From the NCBI RefSeq assembly GCF_001583495.1, contig NZ_LQAQ01000037.1, forward strand, positions 1 to 64,000: a stretch of DNA of 64,000 nt, in the 5' to 3' direction. This DNA comes from Flammeovirga sp. SJP92 (lineage in GTDB: Bacteria > Bacteroidota > Bacteroidia > Cytophagales > Flammeovirgaceae). The translations under genes were made by a program, and so were the position numbers. How positions within the stretch are numbered: the first letter of the stretch is position 1; each line of letters starts with the position of its first letter. Shown here in pieces: positions 44,139 to 53,884 of this stretch. The notes under the pieces were generated by a model. It did not search any database. It saw only the letters and a list, made by a program, of their open reading frames with translations, and was not told the origin of the DNA.

Positions 44139-45785
44139 TTACTTCTCTAAAATGCCTTGAATTGGCTCAAAATAACAAGCCGAAGGTGTATTGATTGAAA
44201 GGAAACCACAAATAGTAGGTGCAATATCTGTAATGTAAACTTTTTGATGGGACACTTTATGAGGAATTTTCCAGCCCATTAGCAGGATTGGAACGTGCGT
44301 ATCATAAGTAAACGCTGTACTATGGCCTGTTCCTTTTTTACTTTTCTGGTTGAAATAATTACCAGCAAAAACACCCATCACATCTGGTGAGTTTCTGACA
44401 TTATAACTGTTGTCATACAAAGATGTATAACCTTTGTGATATTCGTTTAATCTAAGGTCTTCTCCTGTCAGCACATCTCTAAAGCAAGGGTACGTAATCA
44501 GGATATCAGCCACTTTAGCTTGAACTTCCGATAGCTTTAAGCTTTTAGAATTAATCAAATTTCTATTTAAATACAAATCAGAAACTCCTCCATAAGTGAT
44601 CCATTGCCCTTCTCCATATTCTTTTGAAAGTTGCGTTTCAACATTCTCCAAAATCTCTTTTTCATCGAAGAAATCTGAAGGTAATTTGAGGTCTTTCAAA
44701 TATTGTGGATTGTGAGCACCACCATGATCTGCAGTTAAGAAAACAACTACATTTTCCATCCCTACTCTGGCATCTAACACTTCAAAAAGCTGTTGAAGTT
44801 CCAAATCTAAACGTAGATAGGTATCTTGAACTTCAATAGATGCAGGGGCAAACATATGACCTATTTTATCTGTTGATGAGTAGCTTATCAGTAATGCATC
44901 CGTATCATGATTTTGTCCTAGATTCTCGTTTTCAATAGCTTTGAGGGCTAACTCCGTTGTAAGTGTATTTCCAAAAGGTGATTTCTTCACATAACCGAAT
45001 TTGTCTTTTTTGGCACTCTTTATAATTTTCTTTAAGTCGTGGGGAAAAGTTGATTTTTCTTCAGATGGAAATAGTTTTTCATAATTGTTTTCATCCGCAA
45101 TACTTTCTGTGTATTCTTCTATTGGAAGTAAAGTTTCCCAAGTCATTGAAGCATATTCATCTACTTTTCTTTTTCCTTGATTTTCTTCCGCTACCCATTC
45201 TGGAAGTGTATCAACATAAAAAGAACTAGAAACCCAATTGCCAGATGCATCATCCATCCAGTAAGCTCCGTCTGCTAAGTGTCCGGCTGGAAAAATAGCT
45301 CCTCGGTCCTTCATACTGATTGAAATGACTTTGGACTTTTGATTAGAGGCTAATTTCAACTCATCTGTCCAAGTTGTGCTCATCAATCTTTGAGGAGACA
45401 TTTTACTGTTTTCATTTTTATCACCTACTGTATTGACACTTTCATCTTCTGCACAATAAACTACTTTTTGCTCATCTCTGCTGTAAAAATCATTTGAAAC
45501 AATTCCATGATAAGCAGGAGTAGTACCTGTGTAAATAGAGGCATGTCCAGGTCCTGTTTTGGTAGGAGCATAATTAAAATAGCCATTAGAGGTAGAAAAT
45601 CCTTCTTTCATTAATCGTTTGAAGCCTCCCTCAGAATATTTTGACCAATATCTTGAAACGTAATCATATCTCATCTGATCAACCACAATTCCTACTACTA
45701 ACTTTGGTTTTTCATCAGGAAGTTGTGCGTAAGTAAACTGACCTATTAGCATCAGTATTAACATCACTTTCAATTGTTTTGTCAT
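44139..45785 (-). CDS. PafA-type alkaline phosphatase/phosphodiesterase
   Basis: A 548-residue exported enzyme. I start at 45785, where a clean signal peptide (KVMLILMLIGQFTYAQ) begins; the longer frame to 45893 overlaps both the upstream gene and its terminator. It has GIVVDQMRYDY (metal-binding Asp), TKTGPGHASIYTG with Thr77 as nucleophile, YSSTDKIGHMFAP (metal ligands) and TADHGGAHN (metal ligands). This is the PafA branch, a calcium-tolerant, phosphate-insensitive phosphatase common in marine Bacteroidota. It frees phosphate from organic esters in the periplasm. Confidence 0.9.
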   Translation of the reverse strand: MTKQLKVMLILMLIGQFTYAQLPDEKPKLVVGIVVDQMRYDYVSRYWSKYSEGGFKRLMKEGFSTSNGYFNYAPTKTGPGHASIYTGTTPAYHGIVSNDFYSRDEQKVVYCAEDESVNTVGDKNENSKMSPQRLMSTTWTDELKLASNQKSKVISISMKDRGAIFPAGHLADGAYWMDDASGNWVSSSFYVDTLPEWVAEENQGKRKVDEYASMTWETLLPIEEYTESIADENNYEKLFPSEEKSTFPHDLKKIIKSAKKDKFGYVKKSPFGNTLTTELALKAIENENLGQNHDTDALLISYSSTDKIGHMFAPASIEVQDTYLRLDLELQQLFEVLDARVGMENVVVFLTADHGGAHNPQYLKDLKLPSDFFDEKEILENVETQLSKEYGEGQWITYGGVSDLYLNRNLINSKSLKLSEVQAKVADILITYPCFRDVLTGEDLRLNEYHKGYTSLYDNSYNVRNSPDVMGVFAGNYFNQKSKKGTGHSTAFTYDTHVPILLMGWKIPHKVSHQKVYITDIAPTICGFLSINTPSACYFEPIQGILEK

Positions 45786-45802
45786 CTTTTCGTATCTTTT
45801 TA

Positions 45803-45838
45803 AACAAAAACCCAAGCCACTTCGGAAGCAGCTTGGGT
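45803..45838 (-). terminator. Intrinsic terminator
   Basis: The minus strand pairs ACCCAAGC with GCTTGGGT (inner CTTC/GAAG also pairs), followed by TTTTTGTTT. It ends the beta-helix lipoprotein transcript 36 bases past its stop and lies 18 bases before the corrected phosphatase start. Confidence 0.85.
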
Positions 45839-45873
45839 GAACACAATATATATAATAAGTAGTTTGAGGGATA

Positions 45874-47313
45874 TTAGTTAGAACCAAAGGCACCCACTGT
45901 AGCAGACAAGTTTGGTCTTGTTACCACTTTATCACCTACTTCTGTTACTACTGGAGCAGATAATAAATCCATATTGTCAGTACCATAATCAATACCAGGA
46001 GAGTTAGACGATAATCTGAAATCTAAATCTTTGTAATCAATTTCTTTTGCGGCGTCACCATCTACATTAGGCGCTTGATCAATGAATGAAACAAATTGAG
46101 GGTCTTCTAACTCATCTGTCCACTCATTTACACCTGGAGTTGTAAAGAAGTTACAAGAACCGTGGAATACTCTCCAGAATGTAGCGTGACCTACAGAAGT
46201 ATCATCGTCAGCATCGTCATAAGGCTGGATACCGTGGTGAGGTAAATATCCATTTCCTTTATCTTGACCACCTTCAACGTGACCATAATAATAATTACCT
46301 TTTACCAATGTATTTGTTCCTACAATATCAGTAGATGGATCTACTTTAGTACCAAATTTAGAATTAACAATCAAGTTGTTTAAGATACGTCCTCTAGCAT
46401 CTTTTTCAATGTTGATTGATCCACCTCTTTCACCATCTCTTCTCCAGCCACAGTACGCCATTGTATTGTTGTACATGTTTACATTTGTCTGCTGATCGCT
46501 TTCAATTGGCTTAGAGTTGTTGATTTTAATACCGTTTGTCGCCGCTGAATACATTAAGTTAAAAGCACAATCACCTACAGTACCTTGTTTGAAGTTGAAA
46601 GCCTCATCTTCAGTTGTACCAGCATAAGCTACTGTGTTATGGAATAAAGCAATTTGACCTCTTTCAACATAAATAGCGTCACCACCTGAGTGCTCAACAG
46701 TACAGTTTTCCATATATAATTGGCCTTGGTTGTTGTTGAAGAATACTGAGTATCCTAACTCACCTGGCTCTAATTTACCTACACGAACCGCTTCAGAGTT
46801 TTCGTTCATTGGTCCACCTGCATACTGAATTGTAACGTAAGTCATACCAATTTCCTGATCTGGGCGAGTTGTTCCTTCTGGTACTTGACCGCCATTGATA
46901 CCACCCCAGTTTACACGGCCATAATCAAAGTAACCCGGCTGTGCTTCTGATAACGTGAAAAGGATAGGTTGTGCCTCTGTTCCCCAAGCATACATTTTAC
47001 CGTGAATTACAATTTCAGGGTTCAAATAAGGACTCACCCAAACTGTTACATCTTCTTCCACATTTAAAGTAGCACCATCTTCAACGATAAGGTTTTCTGC
47101 TAACCAATACTCCTCACCGCTCTCTAAAGTTAGATCATCACTAATACGTCCACCAATGCTAATTGTCCCCTCTGGTCTTCCTGCATCTGGATCAATGGGT
47201 TCTCTATCATCATCTCCTGCGTTAATTTCTTCTTTCGAACAAGATGTTGATAAAATAATTGGTGTAGCTAGCAATAAAAATGCTAATAATCTGTAGATAA
47301 AAACTTTTTTCAT
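45874..47313 (-). CDS. Parallel beta-helix lipoprotein
   Basis: A 479-residue lipoprotein (lipobox LSTSC, Cys at 25) with an acidic linker (DDDREPIDPDAG). Repeated short strand motifs (LIVEDGATLNVEEDVTVWV; VTIQYAGGP; LYMENCTVEHSGGDAIYV; INIEKDARGRILNNLIV) are typical of right-handed beta-helix folds. It lies between a TonB receptor and a PafA-type phosphatase, so a surface ligand-capture role is plausible (inference). Confidence 0.75.
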   Translation of the reverse strand: MKKVFIYRLLAFLLLATPIILSTSCSKEEINAGDDDREPIDPDAGRPEGTISIGGRISDDLTLESGEEYWLAENLIVEDGATLNVEEDVTVWVSPYLNPEIVIHGKMYAWGTEAQPILFTLSEAQPGYFDYGRVNWGGINGGQVPEGTTRPDQEIGMTYVTIQYAGGPMNENSEAVRVGKLEPGELGYSVFFNNNQGQLYMENCTVEHSGGDAIYVERGQIALFHNTVAYAGTTEDEAFNFKQGTVGDCAFNLMYSAATNGIKINNSKPIESDQQTNVNMYNNTMAYCGWRRDGERGGSINIEKDARGRILNNLIVNSKFGTKVDPSTDIVGTNTLVKGNYYYGHVEGGQDKGNGYLPHHGIQPYDDADDDTSVGHATFWRVFHGSCNFFTTPGVNEWTDELEDPQFVSFIDQAPNVDGDAAKEIDYKDLDFRLSSNSPGIDYGTDNMDLLSAPVVTEVGDKVVTRPNLSATVGAFGSN

Positions 47314-47376
47314 GGTTTTAATTTTGAAAGTTTAATGGAACCCACCCCGGTTTAAAAAGGCAGGATATCTTTTATG

Positions 47377-50157
47377 TTAGAAATTATATTTTAATCCTAC
47401 TAGGAATTGTCTTCTGTAAAAATCTTGGCGGACAAGTACATTGTCTCCTACTTCCCCTTGATGCGGGAAGTGCGATTGAGCATCATTAATAGGCTGTCTA
47501 ATTTCCACCTCATAAGCGTTGTCTAATAAGTTGTATACCTTCAGGTAAATCAACGTCTTTGGTGAAACCTTTTTCTCTACTGACAAGTCCATCTGGAAAA
47601 ATCCTCGTTGCCACATATCGTTGCCATAGAAAGCAGATAAACTGTGAATTCTATCGCCTGTGTAAACTGTAGCCAACTGCATATCCAAGCCCATGTCAGG
47701 GTTTTTATACAATAATGAAAGATTGGCGATATGTGCCGCTTGCCCTTGTAAAGGACGTTCTTCTAAGGCTGATCGAATCACAATATCTGAAGTATCATCA
47801 TCAGGATTTTCTCTATCGTAATACGCTTTTTCTGTGACAATTTTAGAATGTGTATACGTATAATTAGCACTGATTCCAAACTTATTGAAGTACTTTACGA
47901 TATCAATTTCAATACCCATATTTTCAGCGTCACCATAGTTGTCTGGCATAATGTATCCTGCTTGACGGTTCAATGAGTACTCAATTGGATTGATTAATTT
48001 TTTATAGAAACCACCAATCATAAACTTGTCCATTCCGCTAGGGAATAATTCATATCTCAAATCCAAGTTGTGGCCAATTGTTCTTTCTACAAGAGGGTTA
48101 CCCATTTCGGTCCAATCATCTTCAGTATCGCCATTTTCGATTGGAACAAACTCTGCAAAACCTGGACGAATCACCGACTTAAAGTATGAAGATCTAAGGT
48201 TTGACTTTGGATTGATTTTATATTTGAAGTGAATACTTGGTAAGAAATCCACATATGTCTGATTCATTTCCTGCAAGTCATTTTCAATGATCTCATTAGT
48301 TGGTTGAGGTAAATAGTATCCAATATCAGTATGTTCCACACGTACACCACCTGTCACTTCTAGTTTTTTATTGAAATCAAATTTAAACTGACCATAAGCG
48401 GCTCTAATATTTTCATGTGATTGATACCTGTTTGGTGAATAATTGACACCAGTAGGGTTTTCTATAATCCAATCTACATCTGTGATGTCATTCCAGTCCT
48501 CTCCTTTTACTAAAGCTCTGCTTCCTGCATTAAAACGGTATTGCTCAAAATCATTCGAACGGTTTTTATTTCTCACTAAACCACCCACTTTAAACTCTGT
48601 ATCATAGATAAAGCTGATTTCTGGAGTGAAAGTGAAGTTAGTGTACAAAGCTATATCCTCGTCATCATTATAATCCCATCTTCTAGTTAATGAAGACCTC
48701 GCCGCAATTCTTTCAGGTTCTTCTACCCAATTGGTCATACTTCCAGAACGCGAGAATTTTGTATTATCAGGAATATTATTGCTGGCTTTAGAGTAAACCG
48801 CTGACCAATCAGCCTTGAACCAATTGTTCATTTGATGCTGTCCTGTGAGCGTAGAGTTAAAAATCTGTTGGATGGTAGATCTGTAACGAGTCACATAACT
48901 CATCTCTCCTGCATTACCATTGATAGGATCATAGCTACCCCAAGTACGCGTTCTTGTGACGTCTCTCACCTGATCATTTCTTAAGTGTACAAATGCATTG
49001 TACCACTGAATCGAATGATTTTGATTAATTCTGTAATCCAATTTGGCATGAAGCCCCATTCTCTTTTGGAGTTGATAGTAGTCTCTATCTTCCATATTAT
49101 CCAAAGAAGTAGAACCGTCGGCCATCATCCCTGTACTGTACCAAGTACTTTCAGATCCTCTAGCTGTTTGCTGATAACTACCAGCCAACATCACACCTAA
49201 TTTATCATTCATAAAACGGTTACCAATTGATAAACCGGCTACAATATTTGGTACATAGTTTTTATATTGATTCAATAAATGATTAGTACTAAAATCACTA
49301 GGTATGGCATTATTAATTCCGCTCCAGCTTGGAGGTGTATTCATATTGCCGGCGGTGTTCCATGACATAAAAGGATTACCACCACCAAATAATGAGTTAT
49401 TTCCCAATGATAAATTCAATTGACCACTATAAGATTCAGGTGCATCTTTCATTTCCATGTTGATCACACCACCCACCGCATCACCTTCCATATCAGGCGT
49501 TAATGCTTTTGTCACTTCCAAACGGTCCAATAAATCTGAAGGGAATAAGTCCAAAGGAACGTAACGGTTTTTATTATCTGGAGAAGGGATTTTCACACCA
49601 TTTACTAATGTATAATTGTATCTTTTATCCATACCTCTCACAATTGCAAACTGTCCATCACCAGAATTATTTCTTTCTAATGATACACCCGAAACTCTTT
49701 GTACTACATTTGCAACGTTTAAGTCAGGTGACAGTTCAATATCTTGTGCCGAAACAACCGTCATTACTTTAGAAGCCACTTTCTCAGTAGCACGAGCACT
49801 CTCCGCTGTTTTTCTTTCCTTCGTACCGTATACAACTGCTTCATCCAGCTGAATCGCATCTACGTCTAAAGTAAGATTGGTAGACACCCATCCAGAAGTT
49901 GGAATAGCTACCGTTTGTATAAGGTCTTTATAACCAACGTATTTTACTTTTATAGTATATTCTCCTTGCGGGAGATCATTAATTCTATAGGTACCATCCA
50001 TGCCCACAATACTTTGTTTGTGGATGGGTTCAATGGAAATTACAGCTCCAATCAATGGTTCGCCGTCGCTTCCGTTTACTTCACCTTTAATTCCGCCTGC
50101 ATGTGCAAAAAAAGGTAGTATGAGTAGTAGAGATAATAAGGTAACTGTTCTCGTCAT
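47377..50157 (-). CDS. TonB-dependent outer-membrane receptor
   Basis: A 926-residue protein: signal peptide (to about HAG), a CarboxypepD_reg-like domain (IKGEVNGSDGEPLIGAVI, to about residue 105), a TonB box region, a plug (VVQRVSGVSLERNNSGDGQF to about 235) and a 22-strand barrel ending QFLVGLKYNF. The terminal aromatic Phe is typical of barrel insertion. No SusD partner is present; the downstream gene is a beta-helix lipoprotein. Its cargo may be phosphorylated compounds, judging by the phosphatase two genes on (inference). Confidence 0.92.
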   Translation of the reverse strand: MTRTVTLLSLLLILPFFAHAGGIKGEVNGSDGEPLIGAVISIEPIHKQSIVGMDGTYRINDLPQGEYTIKVKYVGYKDLIQTVAIPTSGWVSTNLTLDVDAIQLDEAVVYGTKERKTAESARATEKVASKVMTVVSAQDIELSPDLNVANVVQRVSGVSLERNNSGDGQFAIVRGMDKRYNYTLVNGVKIPSPDNKNRYVPLDLFPSDLLDRLEVTKALTPDMEGDAVGGVINMEMKDAPESYSGQLNLSLGNNSLFGGGNPFMSWNTAGNMNTPPSWSGINNAIPSDFSTNHLLNQYKNYVPNIVAGLSIGNRFMNDKLGVMLAGSYQQTARGSESTWYSTGMMADGSTSLDNMEDRDYYQLQKRMGLHAKLDYRINQNHSIQWYNAFVHLRNDQVRDVTRTRTWGSYDPINGNAGEMSYVTRYRSTIQQIFNSTLTGQHQMNNWFKADWSAVYSKASNNIPDNTKFSRSGSMTNWVEEPERIAARSSLTRRWDYNDDEDIALYTNFTFTPEISFIYDTEFKVGGLVRNKNRSNDFEQYRFNAGSRALVKGEDWNDITDVDWIIENPTGVNYSPNRYQSHENIRAAYGQFKFDFNKKLEVTGGVRVEHTDIGYYLPQPTNEIIENDLQEMNQTYVDFLPSIHFKYKINPKSNLRSSYFKSVIRPGFAEFVPIENGDTEDDWTEMGNPLVERTIGHNLDLRYELFPSGMDKFMIGGFYKKLINPIEYSLNRQAGYIMPDNYGDAENMGIEIDIVKYFNKFGISANYTYTHSKIVTEKAYYDRENPDDDTSDIVIRSALEERPLQGQAAHIANLSLLYKNPDMGLDMQLATVYTGDRIHSLSAFYGNDMWQRGFFQMDLSVEKKVSPKTLIYLKVYNLLDNAYEVEIRQPINDAQSHFPHQGEVGDNVLVRQDFYRRQFLVGLKYNF

Positions 50158-50530
50158 CGTGTGGTAAATAACTGGTTTTGTTTTTTAACACTGCAAAATA
50201 AGCGACCATACGTGATATGATTTTTAGGAGAATATTAAGTAATAAAAAATACCCTACTTGTAACAAAAAACACCATGTAATGTTCTGTTTGGGTTGTTAA
50301 AGTTAAAAGATTAAAAAATAGCTTGTAAGTCACTGTGTACAATTGACTTTACATTCATTACCACATGAACCTAATGTTATGATGTTAAGCCTTACCCCTA
50401 TTTTTAAAGTATTTAAACAATTAGCGGTAATCACATAAACCTTAATATATAGTACGTATAGCTTCGTTTTTATAAGATTCTTCGATATTTTAGAACTCAG
50501 ATTATTAAAACTAAAATATTACTAGACATA
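50158..50530. other. Divergent intergenic region
   Basis: About 370 bp between the TonB receptor (minus) and the BluB-like gene (plus); both promoters must lie here. I checked for a cobalamin riboswitch B12 box before the BluB-like gene and did not see one. No repeat seen. Confidence 0.5.
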
Positions 50531-51139
50531 ATGGACTTATACGATTGTATTCATAAAAGAAGAGATACCAGACATTTTACAAAAGACGAAGTACCAGAAG
50601 AGGTATTATTGAAAGCATTAGATGCCGCACATGCTGCACCTTCGGTAGGTCTTACTGAACCTTGGCGTTTTTTGATTGTAAAATCCCAAGAGAAGAAAAA
50701 AGACATTAAAGCGTTATTCAATGACTCTAATAAAAGAGCCAAATTGGGGATCAGCAATGACAAACAGCACAAACTATACAGTTCTTTGAAACTAGAAGCA
50801 ATAGAGGAAACTCCTCTAGGGATTGCTCTATTCTGTGATCACGGCATGTTGGAAGGTTTTACAATTGGCACTATTGGCAATAGCAGTACGCTGGAATGGA
50901 GCTGTGCTTGTGCTGTTCAAAACCTATGGCTTTCATTGACGGAACAAGGCTATGGTGCTGGATGGGTCTCGATTATGGACTATGAAAAATTTGAGGCACT
51001 TTTTGATGTGCCAGAAACATGGCAAAGTCTAGGCTATATGTGTGTAGGTAAACCGGCTACTGATTATGGTGGAGAACCCATGCTTCAGAAAGAAAACTGG
51101 AAAAGAAGAAGCCCAAAACCGTATATTGAGTACGTATAA
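50531..51139 (+). CDS. bluB: BluB-like flavin-dependent DMB synthase / nitroreductase
   Basis: A 202-residue protein of the nitroreductase fold. RRDTRHFTKDEVPEEVL at the start, AAHAAPSVGLTEPWRF, WSCACAVQNLWLSLTEQGYG and GWVSIMD match BluB, which converts reduced FMN and oxygen to 5,6-dimethylbenzimidazole, the lower ligand of B12. No other cobalamin gene is in the window, so a related nitroreductase role remains possible. A terminator follows. Confidence 0.8.
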   Translation: MDLYDCIHKRRDTRHFTKDEVPEEVLLKALDAAHAAPSVGLTEPWRFLIVKSQEKKKDIKALFNDSNKRAKLGISNDKQHKLYSSLKLEAIEETPLGIALFCDHGMLEGFTIGTIGNSSTLEWSCACAVQNLWLSLTEQGYGAGWVSIMDYEKFEALFDVPETWQSLGYMCVGKPATDYGGEPMLQKENWKRRSPKPYIEYV

Positions 51140-51148
51140 TAATAAATG

Positions 51149-51184
51149 GAGTACAACACTATCGCTATTGTGCTCTATTTTTTT
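51149..51184 (+). terminator. Intrinsic terminator
   Basis: GAGTACAA pairs with TTGTGCTC (one G-T), then TATTTTTTTA. It lies 10 bases past the BluB-like gene. Confidence 0.7.
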
Positions 51185-51200
51185 ATGCTTTATATTTTCT

Positions 51201-51255
51201 AAGAACTAAGCCAAAAATAATATGAATTAGTATTATATAATTTTTTCTTAGTATA
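51201..51255. mobile_element. Mini MITE, family 2
   Basis: AAGAACTAAGCCAAAAATA at the left and TTTTTTCTTAGTATA at the right, with an interior block shared with 33655-33700. 55 bp. The rest of the 51140-51478 gap contains only the terminator and a weak promoter candidate. Confidence 0.5.
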
Positions 51256-51415
51256 TCCATTCAAATATGAATAAGACAAGTATTCAACACCCTATACTAT
51301 TACAAAGCCCATTTACTACTGACTAAAACTTTCATTATTGCACATTTATACATCCATTCTTTGAAATTTATACTCATTGATTTGAAATCAAAATAACACT
51401 CCATACACCTCTTCT

Positions 51416-51423
51416 TACATTTG
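51416..51423 (+). promoter_or_regulatory. Candidate Bacteroidota -7 box
   Basis: TACATTTG fits TAnnTTTG, 55 bases before the lipoprotein start. No TTTG -33 box lies at the usual 19-21-base spacing, so support is weak. Confidence 0.25.
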
Positions 51424-51478
51424 TAATGTTCAAAAAATGAAAGTTCATTTTAATTGCATGTACAAACAATAAGCTATT

Positions 51479-51925
51479 ATGAAAACGAAATTACTACTTC
51501 TATTCATCCTAGGGTTCTTCAGTTATTCTTGTGATAATAACGATGTTACAGCACAACAAGAGGAAACCACAGAAGACATAGAATCAATAGAAGAAGATGC
51601 GACAGATGAAGATATTCCAGCTGCCATACTTGCTTATCAAACAGGTGCAAACAGTGAGGACATTGACACCTATATGGAGGCTTTTGCTGATGATATTTCT
51701 ATTCTTGATGTCTCTAGAGAAATCAGTGGAAAAGAGAACGTTAGAGCATGGGCACTAAGAGAAGTTATTTCTAGTGGTGATACATTTAGATACCGTAGAA
51801 CTTTAGAAAGTAGTGAAGGATATGCCAAAGCTGAAGTAAACTGGCTCACTTGGGTAGTACACTATCATTTCTGGTGGGATGAAAATGACAAAATTACGCG
51901 TATGTCACTACAATACGCTGACTAA
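51479..51925 (+). CDS. SnoaL/NTF2-like lipoprotein
   Basis: A 148-residue lipoprotein (GFFSYSC, Cys at 18), then an acidic linker and an NTF2-like domain (ANSEDIDTYMEAFADDISILD, GKENVRAWALREVI, VVHYHFWWDENDKI). SnoaL-like domains bind small ligands or act as isomerases. The next gene, an alpha/beta-hydrolase, begins 45 bases later and they may be cotranscribed. Confidence 0.7.
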   Translation: MKTKLLLLFILGFFSYSCDNNDVTAQQEETTEDIESIEEDATDEDIPAAILAYQTGANSEDIDTYMEAFADDISILDVSREISGKENVRAWALREVISSGDTFRYRRTLESSEGYAKAEVNWLTWVVHYHFWWDENDKITRMSLQYAD

Positions 51926-51970
51926 AATAATTATCAATTTATATACATCTAATTTTAATTCAACAACAAA

Positions 51971-52981
51971 ATGAAATTAAGAACATTAACGCTAATCATC
52001 GGCTTATTTATCAGTCTTACAGCTTTTTCAAAAGACATTAAACCTAAAGTGCTTAAAGGAAAAAGTGATGCTTTTGAAAAAGTAGTTTTTAAAAGTGAAG
52101 GTTTGAAATTGGTGGGAAACCTGTATTATCCTGAAGGTTATCAAAAAGGTAAAAGTTATCCAACAATCATTGTAGCAGGAAGCTGGACCACAGTCAAAGA
52201 ACAAATGGCAGGTTTGTATGCTCAAAAGTTAGCTGATAATGGATTTATCACTTTGACATTTGATTTCAGAAATTATGGTGAAAGTGAAGGAGAACCTCGT
52301 TTCTGGGAAAACCCTACCATGAAAGTTGAGGACATCAAAAATGCTGTAACATACCTTGAAACACTACCTGAAGTAGATGAAGCTAAAATTGGTACGTTTG
52401 CTGTATGCGCTGGCTCAATGTATACGCTTATGGCTGCTGCTGAAGATCAAAGAATCAAAGCTGTTGTGACTGCTGCTTCATGGTTACAAGATGGTGAGGC
52501 TGTAAAGCTTTTCTATGGTGGTGAAGAGGGTGTAAATGCTAAAATCACTGCAGCACAAAAGTCAAAAGATAAGTATAAATCAGAAGGTGAGGTAGATTAT
52601 ATTGAAACTATTTCAACTACCAACCCAAGTGCCGCAATGTATGGTCCTTTCGACTATTATTTAAATCCTGAACGTGGCGCAGTGAAAGAGTGGAGTAATG
52701 ACAAATTTGCTGTAATGAGCTGGGAAGATTGGTTGACTCTTGATCCAATGCCTTATGCAGAAAAACTAAATACAGCCACTTTAATGATCCACTCGGATGG
52801 TTGTGTTTTACCGCAGTATACTAAAAACTTCTTTGAGAAAATTGCCACTGACGATAAAAAGTTAGAGTGGGTAGATACTGATCTGGCTTCGCCAATGCAA
52901 CAATTCAGATTCTATGACCAAGATGAAGAAGTGAACTTTGCAGTGAAAGAAGCGACTACTTGGTATAAGACAAAACTATAA
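51971..52981 (+). CDS. Secreted alpha/beta-hydrolase (DLH-type)
   Basis: A 336-residue protein with a signal peptide (LTLIIGLFISLTAFS). Residues 25-330 fit a dienelactone-hydrolase-like alpha/beta-hydrolase: YPTIIVAGSWTTVKEQM, FDFRNYGESEGEPR and the nucleophile elbow GTFAVCAGSMYT, with Cys where most hydrolases have Ser, as in dienelactone hydrolase. An Asp/His pair at the end is not certain. YcjY/DLH-like; substrate unknown. Confidence 0.8.
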   Translation: MKLRTLTLIIGLFISLTAFSKDIKPKVLKGKSDAFEKVVFKSEGLKLVGNLYYPEGYQKGKSYPTIIVAGSWTTVKEQMAGLYAQKLADNGFITLTFDFRNYGESEGEPRFWENPTMKVEDIKNAVTYLETLPEVDEAKIGTFAVCAGSMYTLMAAAEDQRIKAVVTAASWLQDGEAVKLFYGGEEGVNAKITAAQKSKDKYKSEGEVDYIETISTTNPSAAMYGPFDYYLNPERGAVKEWSNDKFAVMSWEDWLTLDPMPYAEKLNTATLMIHSDGCVLPQYTKNFFEKIATDDKKLEWVDTDLASPMQQFRFYDQDEEVNFAVKEATTWYKTKL

Positions 52982-53035
52982 TGTCTAATTGAGTATTATG
53001 TGCATAACATGTAAATATGAGAGATACAATGAAAG

Positions 53036-53063
53036 ACCGTTACCAATTGGTGACGGTTTTTTT
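53036..53063 (+). terminator. Intrinsic terminator
   Basis: ACCGT(C/T)ACCAATTGGTGACGGT-type stem (53036-53057) followed by TTTTTTT. It closes the lipoprotein-hydrolase pair, 55 bases past the stop. Confidence 0.85.
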
Positions 53064-53173
53064 GTGAACTTTTTTATTTCCCAAAAACGTATACAAACCA
53101 CTGGGTAAAGGTTGAATAATAGTGCTCGAAAAACTACTTTTAAAGTATTCTTCAAAAACTAAACATAACAAAC

Positions 53174-53767
53174 ATGAATGTATTAATAATCTATGCTCAC
53201 CCCAGTAAAAAATCTTTCACTTATCAAATCCTAAATCAACTTTTGGATGGTTTAGAAGAGGCAAATCATACTTTCGAAATTTCTGATTTGTATAAAATGG
53301 ACTTTCAATCCAATATGACGGAAGATGAATATGAAAGAGAAGGGCTCGCCAATACAAACTTACCAATTCCTGGAGATGTAACTAGAGAACATGAAAAGAT
53401 TGAAAAAGCAGATTGTATTATTTTCCTTTATCCCCTTTGGTGGAGTGATGTTCCTGCTATCATGAAAGGTTGGTTTGATAGAGTTTATTCTGTAGGATAT
53501 GCTTATGGCTATGATCAAGAGGGCAACAAAATACAAGCGATGAAGCAAATTCCTTTAGGTTTATCCATCTGCACAGCTGGCCATTCCAATAGTTACCTTC
53601 ATGAAATAGGAATTGCTCAAAGTATGAAAAAAATTATGCTGGATGATAGAATGGGCAAACGTTTTAATCATAAAGAATTCATCCTACTTGGAGGTACTAC
53701 TGAGATCGAAAAAGTGCGAGAACATCATTTAAGTAGAGCTTATGAAATTGGTAAAAATATCAAGTGA
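53174..53767 (+). CDS. NAD(P)H:quinone oxidoreductase, flavodoxin-like
   Basis: A 197-residue soluble flavoprotein of the KefF/NQO1 family. IIYAHPSKKSFTYQIL binds FMN or FAD phosphate, IIFLYPLWWSDVPAIMKGWFDRV is the family block, and SICTAGHSNSYL follows. It reduces quinones by two electrons. No KefC neighbour is present. The gene stands alone and is followed by a MITE end. Confidence 0.88.
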   Translation: MNVLIIYAHPSKKSFTYQILNQLLDGLEEANHTFEISDLYKMDFQSNMTEDEYEREGLANTNLPIPGDVTREHEKIEKADCIIFLYPLWWSDVPAIMKGWFDRVYSVGYAYGYDQEGNKIQAMKQIPLGLSICTAGHSNSYLHEIGIAQSMKKIMLDDRMGKRFNHKEFILLGGTTEIEKVREHHLSRAYEIGKNIK

Positions 53768-53770
53768 TTA

Positions 53771-53815
53771 AATACATTGTAAACTAAGTTTTCATTATTT
53801 ATAGTGTTTTAAACC
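53771..53815. mobile_element. MITE, family 1, left end only
   Basis: TACATTGTAAACTAAG followed by TTTTCATTATTTATAGTG, one mismatch from the left end of the copy at 8934. The rest is lost. Confidence 0.6.
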
Positions 53816-53884
53816 TTAAAAATTGAATCTACATTTTTTGAAAAAATTGTTCCTGAATAATTGTAAGAAGCTAGAGAAAAACTA

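Noticed and set aside
45786-45893. Upstream extension of the phosphatase gene
   Set aside because: It would cross the terminator at 45803-45838 and overlap the lipoprotein gene; the signal peptide starts at 45785.
50158-50530. Possible cobalamin riboswitch before the BluB-like gene
   Set aside because: I could not find a B12 box or a matching fold; the region looks like a plain divergent promoter region.
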